64,000 nucleotides of DNA from an uncultured Bacteroidales bacterium (GTDB lineage: Bacteria; Bacteroidota; Bacteroidia; Bacteroidales; Bacteroidaceae), in contig CADAEK010000006.1 of NCBI GenBank assembly GCA_902786925.1, positions 46,202 through 110,201 of the forward strand, read 5' to 3'. The position numbers and the translations under genes were made by a program. Shown piece after piece: positions 9,286 through 18,899 of this stretch. The notes beneath the pieces were generated by a model that saw only the letters and a program-made list of their open reading frames with translations, was not told the origin of the DNA and searched no databases. How positions within the stretch are numbered: position 1 is the first letter of the stretch; each line of letters starts with the position of its first letter.

Positions 9286-10177
9286 TTGCGTTTAGCATTT
9301 CCGAAACATTCATTTTGTCTGCATCCAACCAATGGATATCCGCATCATGCTGATACCACGTCATCTGCTTCTTGGCATAGACCCTCGTGTTTTTCTTGAT
9401 GCGCTCCACAGCCATAGGCAATTCCCACTCCCCGTCCATCACCTTAAAGAGTTCCTTATAGCCCACGGTATTGAGCGCATTCAGATGGCGAAGAGGATAG
9501 ACGCGCCGAACCTCCTCCATCAGTCCCTGCTGCATCATCTGGTCCACACGGGTGTTGATGCGCGCAAAGAGCTGCTCACGCTCACGGCGCAAGCCAAACA
9601 GAAGAATGCGGAAAGGGCGTTGCTTATAGGTGTTCGTGCGGAAAGACGTGTAGGTCTTTCCCGTCATGTAGCAGATTTCCAAGGCATGAATCACCCGCTT
9701 ATGATTCTTTTTATCCACTAAATCATAATACTGAGGATCCATCAGTTTCAGTTCTTCAAGCAGCGGCTCCAGTCCTTCCTGCTCAAATCGCTGCTTGAGA
9801 AGGTTCCTCGTTTCGTCATCTACAGTAGGGATATCATCAATACCCTTTGTGACTGCATCAATATACATCATACTTCCTCCGGAAAGGACAATTGTATCAT
9901 GTGTCTGGAAAAGGTCGTGCAGCAAAGCCAACACATCCTTTTCATATTCGGCTGCGCTATAGTAGGCATCCAGCGGCAAGGTGTGAACGAAATAATGCTT
10001 CACACGAGCCAGTTCCTCCTCAGTTGGAGCAGCGGTGCCTATCGCGATGTCGCGATAGATTTGCCTTGAATCGGCATTAATGACGGGGCTTCCCAGCAGT
10101 TCTGCCAATTGCAGGCTCAGTTCGGTCTTTCCCACTCCCGTTGGCCCCAACAGCACAACCAGAGTCTTAGAATTCAT
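9260..10177 (-). CDS. miaA: tRNA dimethylallyltransferase MiaA
   Basis: Transfers a dimethylallyl group to N6 of A37 in tRNAs reading UNN codons; 305 residues. P-loop GPTGVGKT (11-18) is followed by [19 protein letters not shown], with the catalytic Asp and the DMAPP-binding stretch. [12 protein letters not shown] and the Arg-rich [11 protein letters not shown] are family marks. I start at ATG 10177 ([14 protein letters not shown]); an upstream in-frame ATG at 10198 adds only seven residues but would overlap the previous gene by 32 bases rather than 11. Overlaps at both ends show tight translational coupling with the pRiA4b-like gene upstream and the PBP downstream. Confidence 0.95.
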   Translation of the reverse strand: MNSKTLVVLLGPTGVGKTELSLQLAELLGSPVINADSRQIYRDIAIGTAAPTEEELARVKHYFVHTLPLDAYYSAAEYEKDVLALLHDLFQTHDTIVLSGGSMMYIDAVTKGIDDIPTVDDETRNLLKQRFEQEGLEPLLEELKLMDPQYYDLVDKKNHKRVIHALEICYMTGKTYTSFRTNTYKQRPFRILLFGLRREREQLFARINTRVDQMMQQGLMEEVRRVYPLRHLNALNTVGYKELFKVMDGEWELPMAVERIKKNTRVYAKKQMTWYQHDADIHWLDADKMNVSEMLNAIEHEINME

Positions 10178-10706
10178 CGCTGATGTCAAACCCTTCAAGG
10201 TCTATCTCGCTGCTGTCTATTTCGTCACCAAACATGGTGTCGTCGTCCATCACGGAAGCAGTGTCCGCAATAGGATTGCGCGCAAACATCTCGTCAAAGT
10301 CAAGCGTCTGTGCAGGAGGTTCGCCTATCGAGCGTGTCACCTTGCCCGCCTCGAGGTTCTTGCCCGTCTTGATTTCCGACAGTTCGATGAAGAACACACG
10401 GTCGGCCAGCGGGTCGAAGGTATAGAGCAGATGCTGCTTCTCGTCCTCAAGGAACTCGTTCAGTTCTGTCTCGCTCATGATGTAGGAATCCTCGTCGGCA
10501 TCCGTATCCATCTCCTGCAGCGTGATTTCCTGTCCCTTCTCCCATCCGTTCTCGCAGATGGTGAATGAAGTCAGCTGATTGTCCTCATATCCGCACGCAG
10601 AGAGAATCGCCTTGTGCAAGTCCAGGAAAGTGGCATCTGCGTCAATCTGTATTTCGCGCATGAAGCCATCCACTTCGTCAGAGATGATGGTGAATCTGTA
10701 AACCAT
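10167..10706 (-). CDS. pRiA4b ORF-3-like (PF07929-type) protein
   Basis: 179-residue cytoplasmic protein with no signal peptide. The first 130 residues ([20 protein letters not shown], then [19 protein letters not shown] and [18 protein letters not shown]) look like the plasmid pRiA4b ORF-3 fold, a small alpha/beta domain of unknown function. The last 40 or so residues are very acidic (many Asp/Glu, e.g. [20 protein letters not shown]) and probably disordered. It lies between lpxA (9-base gap) and miaA (11-base overlap). That placement is a genomic habit in Bacteroidales and does not reveal its role. Confidence 0.7.
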   Translation of the reverse strand: MVYRFTIISDEVDGFMREIQIDADATFLDLHKAILSACGYEDNQLTSFTICENGWEKGQEITLQEMDTDADEDSYIMSETELNEFLEDEKQHLLYTFDPLADRVFFIELSEIKTGKNLEAGKVTRSIGEPPAQTLDFDEMFARNPIADTASVMDDDTMFGDEIDSSEIDLEGFDISDEF

Positions 10707-10715
10707 AGTGATGAA

Positions 10716-11489
10716 TTACCTAATGATACCTCGTTCCGACTTAGAGACGAAGTCAACAATATATTCTATCTCCTTGCTCATTGGCACCTCTCTGCGGATA
10801 GCCTCAATAGCCTCGTTGACAGTGAGGTTGCACTGGTAGATAAGACGGTAAGCGTGCGTGATGTTGTCGATGATGTCGCGTGAGAAGCCTCGACGACGCA
10901 GACCGATGATGTTCAGACCTGCATACTCCACAGGCTCGCGGCCAGCCATCACAAATGGAGGGATGTCCTTGCTGGTGCGCGTACCGCCCTGCACCATCAC
11001 ATAGCCACCGATGCGGCAGAACTGGTGTACCAGCACCACAGCAGAGATGATAGCATTGTCGTCCACAATCACTTCACCGGCCAACTTCGTGGAGTTGCCC
11101 ATGATGATACCGCTGCCGAACACACAGTCGTGAGCGATGTGCGCATTCTCCATGATGAGGTTGTTGCTGCCCACCACAGTCTTGCCCTTGCTGGCTGTGC
11201 CGCGATGAATGGTGACATTCTCGCGAATCTTGTTGTTGTCACCGATTTCGACGGTGGTATCCTCTCCTTTGAACTTCAGGTCCTGTGGCACAGCGCCAAT
11301 CACAGCACCAGGGAAGAGCGTGTTTCCACTGCCCATTCGTGTACCCGACAACAGCGTCACACTATTCATCAGCACGTTGTTGTCACCTATAATCACATTC
11401 TTGTCAACGAAGCAAAAAGGACCAATCTCACAATTCTCTCCAATCGTAGCAGAAGGATCGATGAAAGCTAAAGGACTAATCTTCGACAT
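10716..11489 (-). CDS. lpxA: UDP-GlcNAc O-acyltransferase LpxA
   Basis: First step of lipid A synthesis: moves a 3-hydroxyacyl chain from ACP to the 3-OH of UDP-GlcNAc. 257 residues, a left-handed beta-helix built from hexapeptide repeats. The catalytic His is in NAHIAHDC (H120 by alignment with the E. coli enzyme), with GAVPQDLKFKGE before it. The C-terminal helical domain has the Arg-rich GLNIIGLRRRGFSRD. It lies 12 bases downstream of lpxC/fabZ in the usual Bacteroidetes order lpxD-lpxC/fabZ-lpxA. Confidence 0.97.
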   Translation of the reverse strand: MSKISPLAFIDPSATIGENCEIGPFCFVDKNVIIGDNNVLMNSVTLLSGTRMGSGNTLFPGAVIGAVPQDLKFKGEDTTVEIGDNNKIRENVTIHRGTASKGKTVVGSNNLIMENAHIAHDCVFGSGIIMGNSTKLAGEVIVDDNAIISAVVLVHQFCRIGGYVMVQGGTRTSKDIPPFVMAGREPVEYAGLNIIGLRRRGFSRDIIDNITHAYRLIYQCNLTVNEAIEAIRREVPMSKEIEYIVDFVSKSERGIIR

Positions 11490-11501
11490 ATATATTCTTC
11501 T

Positions 11502-12884
11502 TTATTTATTCTTAACAATTTGTGCTGTAAACTCTGCTTCAGCCGCAACGGTCTCGCCCACAAATACGAGGCCCGACATTGTAGCGATGCCGCGACGCAA
11601 TGGTCCCATCATCTTGACCTTGAAGATGAGGGTATCGCCCGGAACCACCTTGCGGCGGAACTTCACGTTGTCTATCTTCATGAAGTAAGTAGACCAGCGC
11701 TCAGGCTCTTCCACATTGCTCAGCACCAGCAGTCCACCTGCCTGTGCCATTGCCTCCACGATGAGCACACCTGGCATCACGGGTTCCTGAGGGAAGTGAC
11801 CGGTGAAGAAAGGCTCGTTGCTCGTCACGTTCTTCACGGCAACAATCTCCGTCTCGTCCACAGCAATCACCTTGTCCACCAGCTGCATAGGATAGCGGTG
11901 AGGTAGCAGATGACGAATCTTGTTCACATCCATCAGCGGCTCGTTGTTGGGGTTATATTCAGGACACTGCACCTCGTGCTTCTTGATGTCCCTCTTGATA
12001 GCGCGCGCGAACTTATTATTTATGGTGTGACCGGGCTTCGTAGCGATGACACGCCCTCTGATAGGCTTGCCCACCAAGGCGAGGTCGCCGATGATGTCCA
12101 GCAACTTGTGGCGAGCCGTCTCGTTGTCCCATGCCAAAGGCTTATGGTTGATGTAGCCCAGCTTCGTAGCGTCCATGTGAGGGATGCCCAGCGTGTCAGC
12201 CAACTTGTCATAACGCTCCTGTGGCAACTCACGCTCATAAATCACGATAGCGTTGTCCAAGTCGCCGCCCTTGATGAGACCGAGGTTCAGCAGAGGCTCA
12301 ATCTCGCGCACAAACACGAACGTGCGTGCAGATGCAATCTCCGTAGGGAAATCAGCTATGTTGTCCAAGTTGGCAAACTGGTTGTCCAGAATCTTCGAGT
12401 CGAAAGAAATTTGAGCGTTCACGCAGAAGTGGTCATCTGGCAGAAGAATCAAGTGCTCACCATTCTCGCCCACAATCTCCATCTTCTGCTTCACCACGTA
12501 GTAGTCCTTCTTCGCATCCTGCTCCTGCAGGCCCACTCTCTGAATCTCCTCCACAAAAGGCATAGCGCTGCCGTCAAGGATAGGCATCTCTGGGCCATCC
12601 AGCTGAATGAGACAGTTGTCGATGCCGCTTGCATAGAGTGCTGCCATTGCGTGTTCAATTGTGCTAATCTTGATGTCGCCCTTCACAAGAACGGTGCCAC
12701 GCTGCGTGTCACCGACCAAGTCAGCATTACAATCAATAATGGGCTGACCTTCAATATCTGTGCGTTGAATTTTGTATCCGTGGTTCTCCTCAGCAGGAGT
12801 AAACACAGCCGTGATGAACTGGCCTGTGTGCAAACCTTTACCTTTCAGAGTAAATGCCTCTTTCAGGGTTTGTTGTTTCTGCAT
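11502..12884 (-). CDS. lpxC/fabZ: Bifunctional LpxC deacetylase / FabZ dehydratase
   Basis: 460-residue fusion. Residues 1-305 are LpxC, the zinc-dependent UDP-3-O-acyl-GlcNAc deacetylase and committed step of lipid A. Zinc ligands are H78 (STIEHAMAAL), H259 and D263 (ARHKLLDIIGD); H286 (KPGHTINN) is the likely acid/base. Residues about 318-460 are FabZ, the 3-hydroxyacyl-ACP dehydratase, with H363 (GHFPQEPVMPG) and E377 as the catalytic pair. The fusion is standard in Bacteroidetes and ties hydroxyacyl use in lipid A to fatty-acid elongation. A 128-base spacer separates it from lpxD upstream, with no promoter box found there. Confidence 0.97.
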   Translation of the reverse strand: MQKQQTLKEAFTLKGKGLHTGQFITAVFTPAEENHGYKIQRTDIEGQPIIDCNADLVGDTQRGTVLVKGDIKISTIEHAMAALYASGIDNCLIQLDGPEMPILDGSAMPFVEEIQRVGLQEQDAKKDYYVVKQKMEIVGENGEHLILLPDDHFCVNAQISFDSKILDNQFANLDNIADFPTEIASARTFVFVREIEPLLNLGLIKGGDLDNAIVIYERELPQERYDKLADTLGIPHMDATKLGYINHKPLAWDNETARHKLLDIIGDLALVGKPIRGRVIATKPGHTINNKFARAIKRDIKKHEVQCPEYNPNNEPLMDVNKIRHLLPHRYPMQLVDKVIAVDETEIVAVKNVTSNEPFFTGHFPQEPVMPGVLIVEAMAQAGGLLVLSNVEEPERWSTYFMKIDNVKFRRKVVPGDTLIFKVKMMGPLRRGIATMSGLVFVGETVAAEAEFTAQIVKNK

Positions 12885-13012
12885 CTTCTAATGAGTTGGT
12901 TGTTGATGGCCGACGCTTGGCAGCGATTTTGCCGTCCTCGCGTCGCTTCTCAACTTTTTTATTTTATCAATATACTTTTATTTACTTCGCTAATCATTGA
13001 CCCGAAGAACAA

Positions 13013-14053
13013 TCATTTCTTCTTCAGTTCCTCAAGTTCCTTTTTCAAGGCTGCTACTTCCTTCAGCAGTTCGGGGAGGGAGTTCAGCGCAGCCATGTTC
13101 TTGGCAAACTTCTTATGCTCCACAGCGGGATAGCCCATCAGCGTGGCACCACCCTTCTTTGCCAGATTGCCACCGGCAAGACCTGCCTGAGCACCCATCG
13201 TTGTGCGGTCGCCCACCTTCAAGTGACCAGCGATGCCCACTTGACCTGCAAAGACGCACCACTCGCCCACTTTCGAACTACCAGCCACGCCCACTTGAGC
13301 CGACATCACCGTGTTCTGTCCCACCTCCACATTGTGCGCAATCTGCACGAGGTTGTCGAGCTTCACACCCTTGCGGATGATGGTGCTGCCCATTGTTGAG
13401 CGGTCAATGCACGTGTTGGCGCCAATCTCCACATTGTCCTCGATAGTCACGATGCCAATCTGCGGAATCTTGTCGTAGCCGTTAGGTGTAGGAGCAAAGC
13501 CGAAGCCGTCAGCACCAATCACACATCCCGCATGCAGAATGCAGTTGTTGCCCACCTTGCAGTCGTGATAAACCACCGCGTTGCTGTAAATCTCCGTGTT
13601 GCTGCCCACCTTAGCATTTCTGCCGATAGTGACATGAGGGTGCAGCACCACGCCGTCACCAATCTCCACATTCTCGTCGATAGCCACGAAAGGACCGATG
13701 TAGCAGTCCTTGCCAACCTTGGCAGAGGGATGGATAAATGCCAATGAGTCAATGCCCACACGCTTCTGCTGCATGCTCTGATACAGCTGAAGCAACTTTG
13801 CCACCGCCTCGTATGCGTTGGGCACACGAATCAAGGTAGCCTTCACTTCTTGAGACGGTTGAAAATCCTGATTCACAAGCACAATGCTTGACTTCGTCTC
13901 ATAAATATAATGTTCGTATTGGGGGTTTGCAAGGAATGAAAGTGCACCTTCTGTGCCCTCTTCAATCTTGGCGAATGTGCTGATAGAAGCGTTAGCATCG
14001 CCTTCCACAGTTCCGCCTGTGAAACCTGCTATTTGTTGTGCAGTAAAAACCAT
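13013..14053 (-). CDS. lpxD: UDP-3-O-acylglucosamine N-acyltransferase LpxD
   Basis: Adds the second 3-hydroxyacyl chain to UDP-3-O-acylglucosamine in lipid A synthesis. 346 residues: an N-terminal uridine-binding domain (1-100), then a hexapeptide left-handed helix (about 105-310) with the catalytic His240 in [10 protein letters not shown], then a C-terminal coiled helix ([18 protein letters not shown]) that binds ACP in the family. It is the first gene of the minus-strand envelope operon and has a promoter box 31 bases upstream, divergent from purM. Confidence 0.96.
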   Translation of the reverse strand: MVFTAQQIAGFTGGTVEGDANASISTFAKIEEGTEGALSFLANPQYEHYIYETKSSIVLVNQDFQPSQEVKATLIRVPNAYEAVAKLLQLYQSMQQKRVGIDSLAFIHPSAKVGKDCYIGPFVAIDENVEIGDGVVLHPHVTIGRNAKVGSNTEIYSNAVVYHDCKVGNNCILHAGCVIGADGFGFAPTPNGYDKIPQIGIVTIEDNVEIGANTCIDRSTMGSTIIRKGVKLDNLVQIAHNVEVGQNTVMSAQVGVAGSSKVGEWCVFAGQVGIAGHLKVGDRTTMGAQAGLAGGNLAKKGGATLMGYPAVEHKKFAKNMAALNSLPELLKEVAALKKELEELKKK

Positions 14054-14083
14054 TTAGTTAGTTTTAATTACGTAATCTGTTTG

Positions 14084-14091
14084 CAAATTTA
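14084..14091 (-). promoter_or_regulatory. Promoter -7 box of the lpxD operon
   Basis: CAAATTTA on the plus strand reads TAAATTTG on the minus strand, a match to TAnnTTTG. It lies 31 bases before the lpxD ATG (14053), leaving a leader of about 25 nt. It is back to back with the purM promoter at 14135. Confidence 0.65.
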
Positions 14092-14134
14092 AGACATTTT
14101 CCCGACATAAAGGTAATTTCTCTCAACTTTTCAC

Positions 14135-14142
14135 TACCTTTG
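14135..14142 (+). promoter_or_regulatory. Promoter -7 box of purM
   Basis: TACCTTTG matches TAnnTTTG and leaves a leader of roughly 35 nt before the ATG at 14183. No clear -33 TTTG at the usual 19-21 base distance. Confidence 0.65.
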
Positions 14143-14182
14143 CGGCATAAAAACAACAATTAGACAAAAATAGCATACCAAA

Positions 14183-15358
14183 ATGACGATTGACAACAAA
14201 CAGAGGTATATGATGCGCGGTGTCAGTGCCGCCAAGGAAGACGTGCACAACGCCATCAAAAACATAGACAAGGGAATCTTCCCGCAGGCCTTCTGCAAAA
14301 TCATCCCCGACATCCTCGGAGGCGACCCAGAGTACTGCAACATCATGCATGCCGACGGCGCCGGCACCAAGTCGAGCCTCGCGTATATGTATTGGAAAGA
14401 GACGGGCGACCTCTCCGTGTGGAAGGGCATCGCACAGGATGCGCTCATCATGAACACCGACGACCTGCTCTGCGTGGGCGCTGTGGACAACATTCTCGTT
14501 TCCAGCACCATCGGGCGCAACAAGATGCTCATTCCTGGCGAAGTCATCTCTGCCATCATCAACGGCACCGACGAACTCCTTGCCGAGATGCGCAAGATGG
14601 GCATTGGCATCTATGCCACAGGCGGTGAGACTGCCGACGTGGGCGACCTCGTGCGCACCATCATCGTGGACAGCACCGTCACTTGCCGCATGAAGCGCAG
14701 CGATGTCATCAACAATGCCAACATCCGTCCAGGCGATGTGATTGTAGGCCTTTCCTCTTGTGGACAAGCCACATACGAGAAGGAGTACAACGGCGGCATG
14801 GGTAGCAACGGACTCACTTCTGCCCGTCATGACGTATTCGCTAAATACCTCGCAGAGAAATATCCCGAGTCATTCGACAAGGCTGTGCCTGACGAGCTCG
14901 TATATTCCGGTTCTTACAAACTGACCGACCCCGTAGAAGGCGCACCCATCAATGCCGGCAAACTCGTCCTCTCTCCCACTCGCACCTATGCGCCCGTGGT
15001 GAAGAAACTGCTCGACGAGATGCGTGCCGACATTCACGGCATGGTGCATTGCACAGGCGGCGCACAGACAAAAGTACTGCACTTCGTAGGCGACAACTGC
15101 CGCGTCATCAAGGACAACATGTTCCCTGTTCCCCCACTCTTCAAGGCCATCGCCAAAGAGTCCGGCACCGACTGGTCCGAGATGTACAAGGTGTTCAACA
15201 TGGGCCATCGTCTCGAGGTCTATCTCTCTCCCGAGAATGCCGAGAAGGTCATCGCCATCAGCAAGTCCTTCAACATTGACGCTCAGGTGGTTGGCCGTGT
15301 CGAGGAAGGCAAGAAGTCACTCACCATCAAGAGCGAGTTTGGCGAATTCAACTACTAA
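14183..15358 (+). CDS. purM: Phosphoribosylformylglycinamidine cyclo-ligase PurM
   Basis: ATP-dependent closure of FGAM to aminoimidazole ribonucleotide (AIR) in purine synthesis. 391 residues, the Bacteroidetes length, a little longer than the E. coli enzyme. HADGAGTKSSLAYMYWKETG (about 56-75) is the nucleotide-binding motif; ATGGETADVGD and GLSSCGQATYEKEYNGGMGS are the conserved PurM/SelD-fold glycine loops. CTGGAQTKVLHF and VFNMGHRLEVY mark the C-terminal domain. It is monocistronic: its own promoter and a strong hairpin follow. Secure. Confidence 0.96.
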   Translation: MTIDNKQRYMMRGVSAAKEDVHNAIKNIDKGIFPQAFCKIIPDILGGDPEYCNIMHADGAGTKSSLAYMYWKETGDLSVWKGIAQDALIMNTDDLLCVGAVDNILVSSTIGRNKMLIPGEVISAIINGTDELLAEMRKMGIGIYATGGETADVGDLVRTIIVDSTVTCRMKRSDVINNANIRPGDVIVGLSSCGQATYEKEYNGGMGSNGLTSARHDVFAKYLAEKYPESFDKAVPDELVYSGSYKLTDPVEGAPINAGKLVLSPTRTYAPVVKKLLDEMRADIHGMVHCTGGAQTKVLHFVGDNCRVIKDNMFPVPPLFKAIAKESGTDWSEMYKVFNMGHRLEVYLSPENAEKVIAISKSFNIDAQVVGRVEEGKKSLTIKSEFGEFNY

Positions 15359-15403
15359 TCCCTCGCACACTCACCAAAAGACTGATTTACAAACAACTAT
15401 ACC

Positions 15404-15470
15404 GTGCGCCCGCAGCCACAATTAGCCTTGCTCATGCATCGCCATGTGGTTGCGGGCGCACTATTATTTG
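15404..15470 (+). terminator. Long hairpin after purM
   Basis: GTGCGCCCGCAGCCAC (15404-15419) pairs with GTGGTTGCGGGCGCAC (15446-15461) over 16 positions with one G-T pair; the loop is 26 nt and TATTATTTG follows. The pairing is far stronger than needed for termination, so it may also be a REP-type unit. It opens a 588-base gene-free spacer (15359-15946) that also holds the 23-bp array, the hairpin and direct repeat listed below, and the prfA promoter. Confidence 0.6.
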
Positions 15471-15672
15471 AAGCCTTGCACCGCCACGCTGGTAGTGTGG
15501 CAGATGGAACAAATCGTTTCTGCCGCAAAGATAGCACTTTCGTTTCAAACCCCATAGCATTTCATAACTTTCCTCCTCCACGAACAGAGCCACTTAAGAT
15601 CTGCGCTCCTCATTCATTGTGCAGACTTATGGGCAAAAGTGTGCACCATTCCACGTTTTCACAAGTGGCTTA

Positions 15673-15741
15673 CTCGGTGAGTCAATTGTGCGTCACTCGG
15701 TGATTCAATTGTGAGTTGCTCGGTGATGTAATTAGGGTGCA
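15673..15741. repeat. 23-bp tandem array, three units
   Basis: CTCGGTGA recurs at 15673, 15696 and 15719, an exact 23-bp period. The unit is CTCGGTGAKTCAATTGTGNG plus three bases. The third copy is more diverged. No ORF covers it. Confidence 0.85.
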
Positions 15742-15773
15742 AGGGGAGGATTTTATGATGAAAAAAGAACTGT

Positions 15774-15817
15774 GAGGGAAGCACTCGACATTATAACAAT
15801 TACGGGTGCTTTCCCTC
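15774..15817. repeat. Inverted repeat upstream of prfA
   Basis: GAGGGAAGCAC (15774-15784) pairs with GTGCTTTCCCTC (15806-15817) with one bulged T. The loop is about 21 nt. No T run follows, so it is not a classical terminator. Confidence 0.55.
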
Positions 15818-15918
15818 TCTATTTCGCTCGTTTTCCACAACGTTGGCTATCCCGAACTTACTTTTACTCGGAAATGAGAGAAAAACCCACTTTTTTCGCT
15901 CTATTTCGCTCGTTTTCC
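15817..15918. repeat. 20-bp direct repeat, copies 82 bp apart
   Basis: The same 20 bases (beginning CTCTATTTCGCTCG, ending TTTTCC) occur at 15817-15836 and 15899-15918. The second copy ends 1 base before the prfA -7 box TAACTTTG, so the repeat covers the -10 to -30 region of that promoter. Confidence 0.8.
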
Positions 15919-15919
15919 G

Positions 15920-15927
15920 TAACTTTG
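15920..15927 (+). promoter_or_regulatory. Promoter -7 box of prfA
   Basis: TAACTTTG matches TAnnTTTG, 19 bases before the prfA ATG at 15947. It directly follows the second copy of the 20-bp repeat. Confidence 0.65.
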
Positions 15928-15946
15928 CACCCAAATTCACTACATT

Positions 15947-17059
15947 ATGGCAACAGAAAACACATTGCTGAATAAACTGGAAGGGCTGGTGCCTCGTTTT
16001 GAGGAGGTGTCAACCCTCATTACCGACCCAAACGTCATTGCCGACCAGAAGCGCTACGTGCAACTGACAAAGGAGTATAAGAATCTGGAGGACATCATGA
16101 AGGCCCGACAGGAGTATATCAACGCCGTGAAGGGCTTGGAAGAGGCGAAGGAGATGCTGACGCTGGAGGATGACCCCGAAATGAAGGAGATGGCACGCGA
16201 GGAAATTGCCGTGAACGAGAAGCGCATCCCCGAATTGGAGGAGGAAATCAAGTTGCTGCTCATCCCTGCCGACCCAGAGGATAGCAAGAACGTGACGCTG
16301 GAGATTCGTGGCGGTACGGGTGGCGACGAGGCGGCTCTCTTTGCAGGCGACTTGTTCCGTATGTACTCGAAATACTGCGAAATCAAGGGCTGGCACCTCA
16401 CGGTGTCTTCGTTCTCGGAGGGCGCTGTGGGTGGTTATAAGGAAATCATCTGCAACGTGACGGGCGAGAATGTGTATGGCACGATGAAGTATGAATCGGG
16501 CGTGCATCGCGTGCAGCGTGTGCCTGTGACGGAGACGCAGGGACGTGTGCACACATCGGCTGCCACGGTGGCTGTGCTGCCTGAAGCAGAAGCCTTTGAC
16601 GTACAAATCAACGAGGGCGAAATCAAGTGGGACACTTTCCGCTCGTCGGGTGCTGGTGGACAGAACGTGAACAAGGTGGAGTCGGGTGTGCGTGCCCGAT
16701 ATATGTGGATCAATCCGAACACAGGCGAGAAAGAGGAAATCCTTGTGGAATGTACGGAAACACGTGACCAGCCCAAGAATAAGGAGCGTGCCTTGGCGCG
16801 TCTGCGCACTTACATCTATGACCGCGAGCATCAGAAGTACATCGACGACATCGCCTCTCGACGCAAGACGCTGGTCTCTACGGGTGACCGCTCGGCAAAG
16901 ATTCGTACCTACAACTATCCACAAGGACGCATCACCGACCACCGCATCAACTACACCATCTACAACCTTTCTGCCTTCATGGATGGCGACATTCAGGACT
17001 GCATCGACCACCTCATCGTGGCAGAAAACGCAGAGAGATTGAAGGAAGCAGAACTTTAA
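15947..17059 (+). CDS. prfA: Peptide chain release factor 1
   Basis: Ends translation at UAA and UAG by hydrolysing peptidyl-tRNA on the ribosome. 370 residues. An N-terminal coiled region (about 1-105) precedes RGGTGGDEAALFAGDLFRMY. The stop-codon-reading tripeptide is PVT (193-195, PxT type), which marks RF1 rather than RF2 (SPF). The catalytic GGQ is at 237-239 in SSGAGGQNVNKVES. There is no internal frameshift, unlike RF2 genes. The TAA stop is 2 bases before a heptamer array. Confidence 0.97.
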   Translation: MATENTLLNKLEGLVPRFEEVSTLITDPNVIADQKRYVQLTKEYKNLEDIMKARQEYINAVKGLEEAKEMLTLEDDPEMKEMAREEIAVNEKRIPELEEEIKLLLIPADPEDSKNVTLEIRGGTGGDEAALFAGDLFRMYSKYCEIKGWHLTVSSFSEGAVGGYKEIICNVTGENVYGTMKYESGVHRVQRVPVTETQGRVHTSAATVAVLPEAEAFDVQINEGEIKWDTFRSSGAGGQNVNKVESGVRARYMWINPNTGEKEEILVECTETRDQPKNKERALARLRTYIYDREHQKYIDDIASRRKTLVSTGDRSAKIRTYNYPQGRITDHRINYTIYNLSAFMDGDIQDCIDHLIVAENAERLKEAEL

Positions 17060-17061
17060 AA

Positions 17062-17168
17062 GTTGACAGTTGAGAGTTGACAGTTGCCATGCGGACAGGA
17101 GGATTTATCAATTATCAACTGTCAACTGTCAACTATCAACTAATAACTGTCAACTGTCAACTATCAAC
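17062..17168. repeat. Inverted heptamer array between prfA and the DUF4153 gene
   Basis: The left arm is GTTGACA, GTTGAGA, GTTGACA, GTTGCCA (17062-17089). The right arm is nine heptamers of the complementary form TRTCAAC (17106-17168; one is TAATAAC, the first TATCAAT). The 16-base centre contains GGAGG at 17098. The array begins 3 bases after the prfA stop and ends 4 bases before the next ATG. Confidence 0.9.
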
Positions 17169-17172
17169 TGAT

Positions 17173-18876
17173 ATGGATTTTTCAGCAGCACCACAAGCAG
17201 TAGTGAAGGCATTTCAGATGTGCGTGAAGCGCTTTCCGGTATCGGCAGCATTTGTAACGGTGCTGTCGCTGTTCCTTGCTTTCAGCATTCTTGACGAAGG
17301 AAGGCATTTGGAGAGCAGTTGCATCGGCGCAGTCAGTTACTACCTGTCTGTGGGCTTCATGCTTTCGCTCACGCTGCATCTGTGGCAAGAGGAGGGGCAG
17401 AAGCGAAGGACGACGCTGATAGTCAACTCGGTGGCGCATCTGGCACTCTTGGTGGATGCTATCTACATCTACCATATGCTGGAGGATAGCGACGGTTATC
17501 ACTATGAGGTGTGGGTGGCTCATGCTGCTGTCATCCTTGCACTTCTGCTCTCGCTGCTCTTCTTGCCTTTCTGGAAGGAGAAGGACAATATCGCCTCGTG
17601 GAACTTCACCATGCGTCTGATAGCCAACGGCATCATCTGCTACATCATTGGCGAAGTGATGTGGGGCGGTTTCAGTGTGCTGCTGGCTTCGTTCAACGCG
17701 CTCTTTGGCATCGACCTCGACTTCAAGTGGTATGCCGTCATCGGTGTGCTGACGACGTTGCTGTTGGCTTCGTGGCTCTTTCTCGGACGTATTCCCTGCG
17801 GAGAGAAGAAGCATGACCGCACGCCTGTGGATTCAGGATTCCTCAATGGCGTGATGCGTTTCCTCTTCCTGCCGCTCGTGGGACTCTACATCGTGGTGCT
17901 CTACATCTACGCCATTCAGATTCTCGTGAAATGGGAATTGCCCGACGGTTGGGTCTCTTGGTTGGTGGCCGCATCGATGGCAGGACTCATCATCATCGAG
18001 TTTGGGCTCTATCCCGCAAGAAAAGCGCAAGAGAGAAAGGCAGACAACTGCATTGCACGCTATTTGCCTGTAGCGATACTGCCCTTGCTGCTGCTCATGA
18101 CGGTGGGCATCGTGCGGCGCTTCAGCGATTATGGCATCACCATCAATCGTCTCTACCTCATCACGCTGAACCTTTGGTTCTACTTCGTCTGCATCACGCT
18201 GTTCGTCACGAAAGCACGGCGCATCAATTGGATTACTATCTCCTTTGCCCTCATCTTCTTACTCACATCGGCACTCCCCATCAACTATTTCAGCATCACG
18301 CATGATTTCATGGAGAGCCGCATCGAAAAGGCAATGGCCCATCAGAAACTGCCCATCGGCGACAAGCAATATGAGCAACTCTTGCGCTCTATGCCGAAGG
18401 CTGAAGCGAAGGAACTGAACGAGCAGTTGAATTATCTCCGCAGTCATTTCGGAAACAACGCTATAGACCCATACGTGAAGGATTCCAAGTATGTGTATTT
18501 CCACTTCGATTTCTTGGAAGAGGAACACGAGACAGGAACTGCGAGACACCAATATATCTCCAACTCTTGCAACACGTACAGCCTCAACATTCCAGAAGGC
18601 TACAACAAGCTGGTCAAGGTGTACACCAACCCCGTGTATTGCAAGAAAGGACAGAAGGTGGTGAAAATGAGGACTGCTCTTGACGGGCAAACCATCGGCA
18701 CCGTTCTCGTCAATCTTGACACGCTCAAAGCCCACAGCAACAGGATGGATACCCCTATCCTACTGCCCTGCACAAAAGACAGTCTGCTCTACGCCGCCAC
18801 AGCATTCAGCATCAGCGGTTGGGGAAAAGACAGTTGCAACGTGGATGTGACGGGCTTTATTCTACAGAAGAAATAA
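17173..18876 (+). CDS. DUF4153-type polytopic membrane protein
   Basis: 567-residue inner-membrane protein with about ten hydrophobic segments in the first 395 residues and a hydrophilic C-terminal domain (about 400-567). I recognise the DUF4153 type by its layout and the motif region around [20 protein letters not shown], where the membrane part ends. I start at ATG 17173 (MDFSAAPQ). The in-frame ATG at 17077 would translate the heptamer array into a repetitive QLSTVNYQL-like peptide and is rejected. pyrF follows after 23 bases. Function is unknown; the C-terminal part is probably extracytoplasmic. Confidence 0.7.
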   Translation: MDFSAAPQAVVKAFQMCVKRFPVSAAFVTVLSLFLAFSILDEGRHLESSCIGAVSYYLSVGFMLSLTLHLWQEEGQKRRTTLIVNSVAHLALLVDAIYIYHMLEDSDGYHYEVWVAHAAVILALLLSLLFLPFWKEKDNIASWNFTMRLIANGIICYIIGEVMWGGFSVLLASFNALFGIDLDFKWYAVIGVLTTLLLASWLFLGRIPCGEKKHDRTPVDSGFLNGVMRFLFLPLVGLYIVVLYIYAIQILVKWELPDGWVSWLVAASMAGLIIIEFGLYPARKAQERKADNCIARYLPVAILPLLLLMTVGIVRRFSDYGITINRLYLITLNLWFYFVCITLFVTKARRINWITISFALIFLLTSALPINYFSITHDFMESRIEKAMAHQKLPIGDKQYEQLLRSMPKAEAKELNEQLNYLRSHFGNNAIDPYVKDSKYVYFHFDFLEEEHETGTARHQYISNSCNTYSLNIPEGYNKLVKVYTNPVYCKKGQKVVKMRTALDGQTIGTVLVNLDTLKAHSNRMDTPILLPCTKDSLLYAATAFSISGWGKDSCNVDVTGFILQKK

Positions 18877-18899
18877 CTCAATCAAAAATATATTACAAT

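Noticed and set aside
11910..13133. 407-codon plus-strand frame opposite lpxC/fabZ and lpxD
   Set aside because: Antisense to two firmly assigned genes, no start context and no recognisable domain.
16010..17011. Minus-strand 333-codon frame opposite prfA
   Set aside because: Shadow of the prfA coding sequence; no promoter and no recognisable motif.
17077..17172. Upstream start of the DUF4153 gene
   Set aside because: It would translate the heptamer array into a repetitive peptide; ATG 17173 follows the array directly and gives a normal start.
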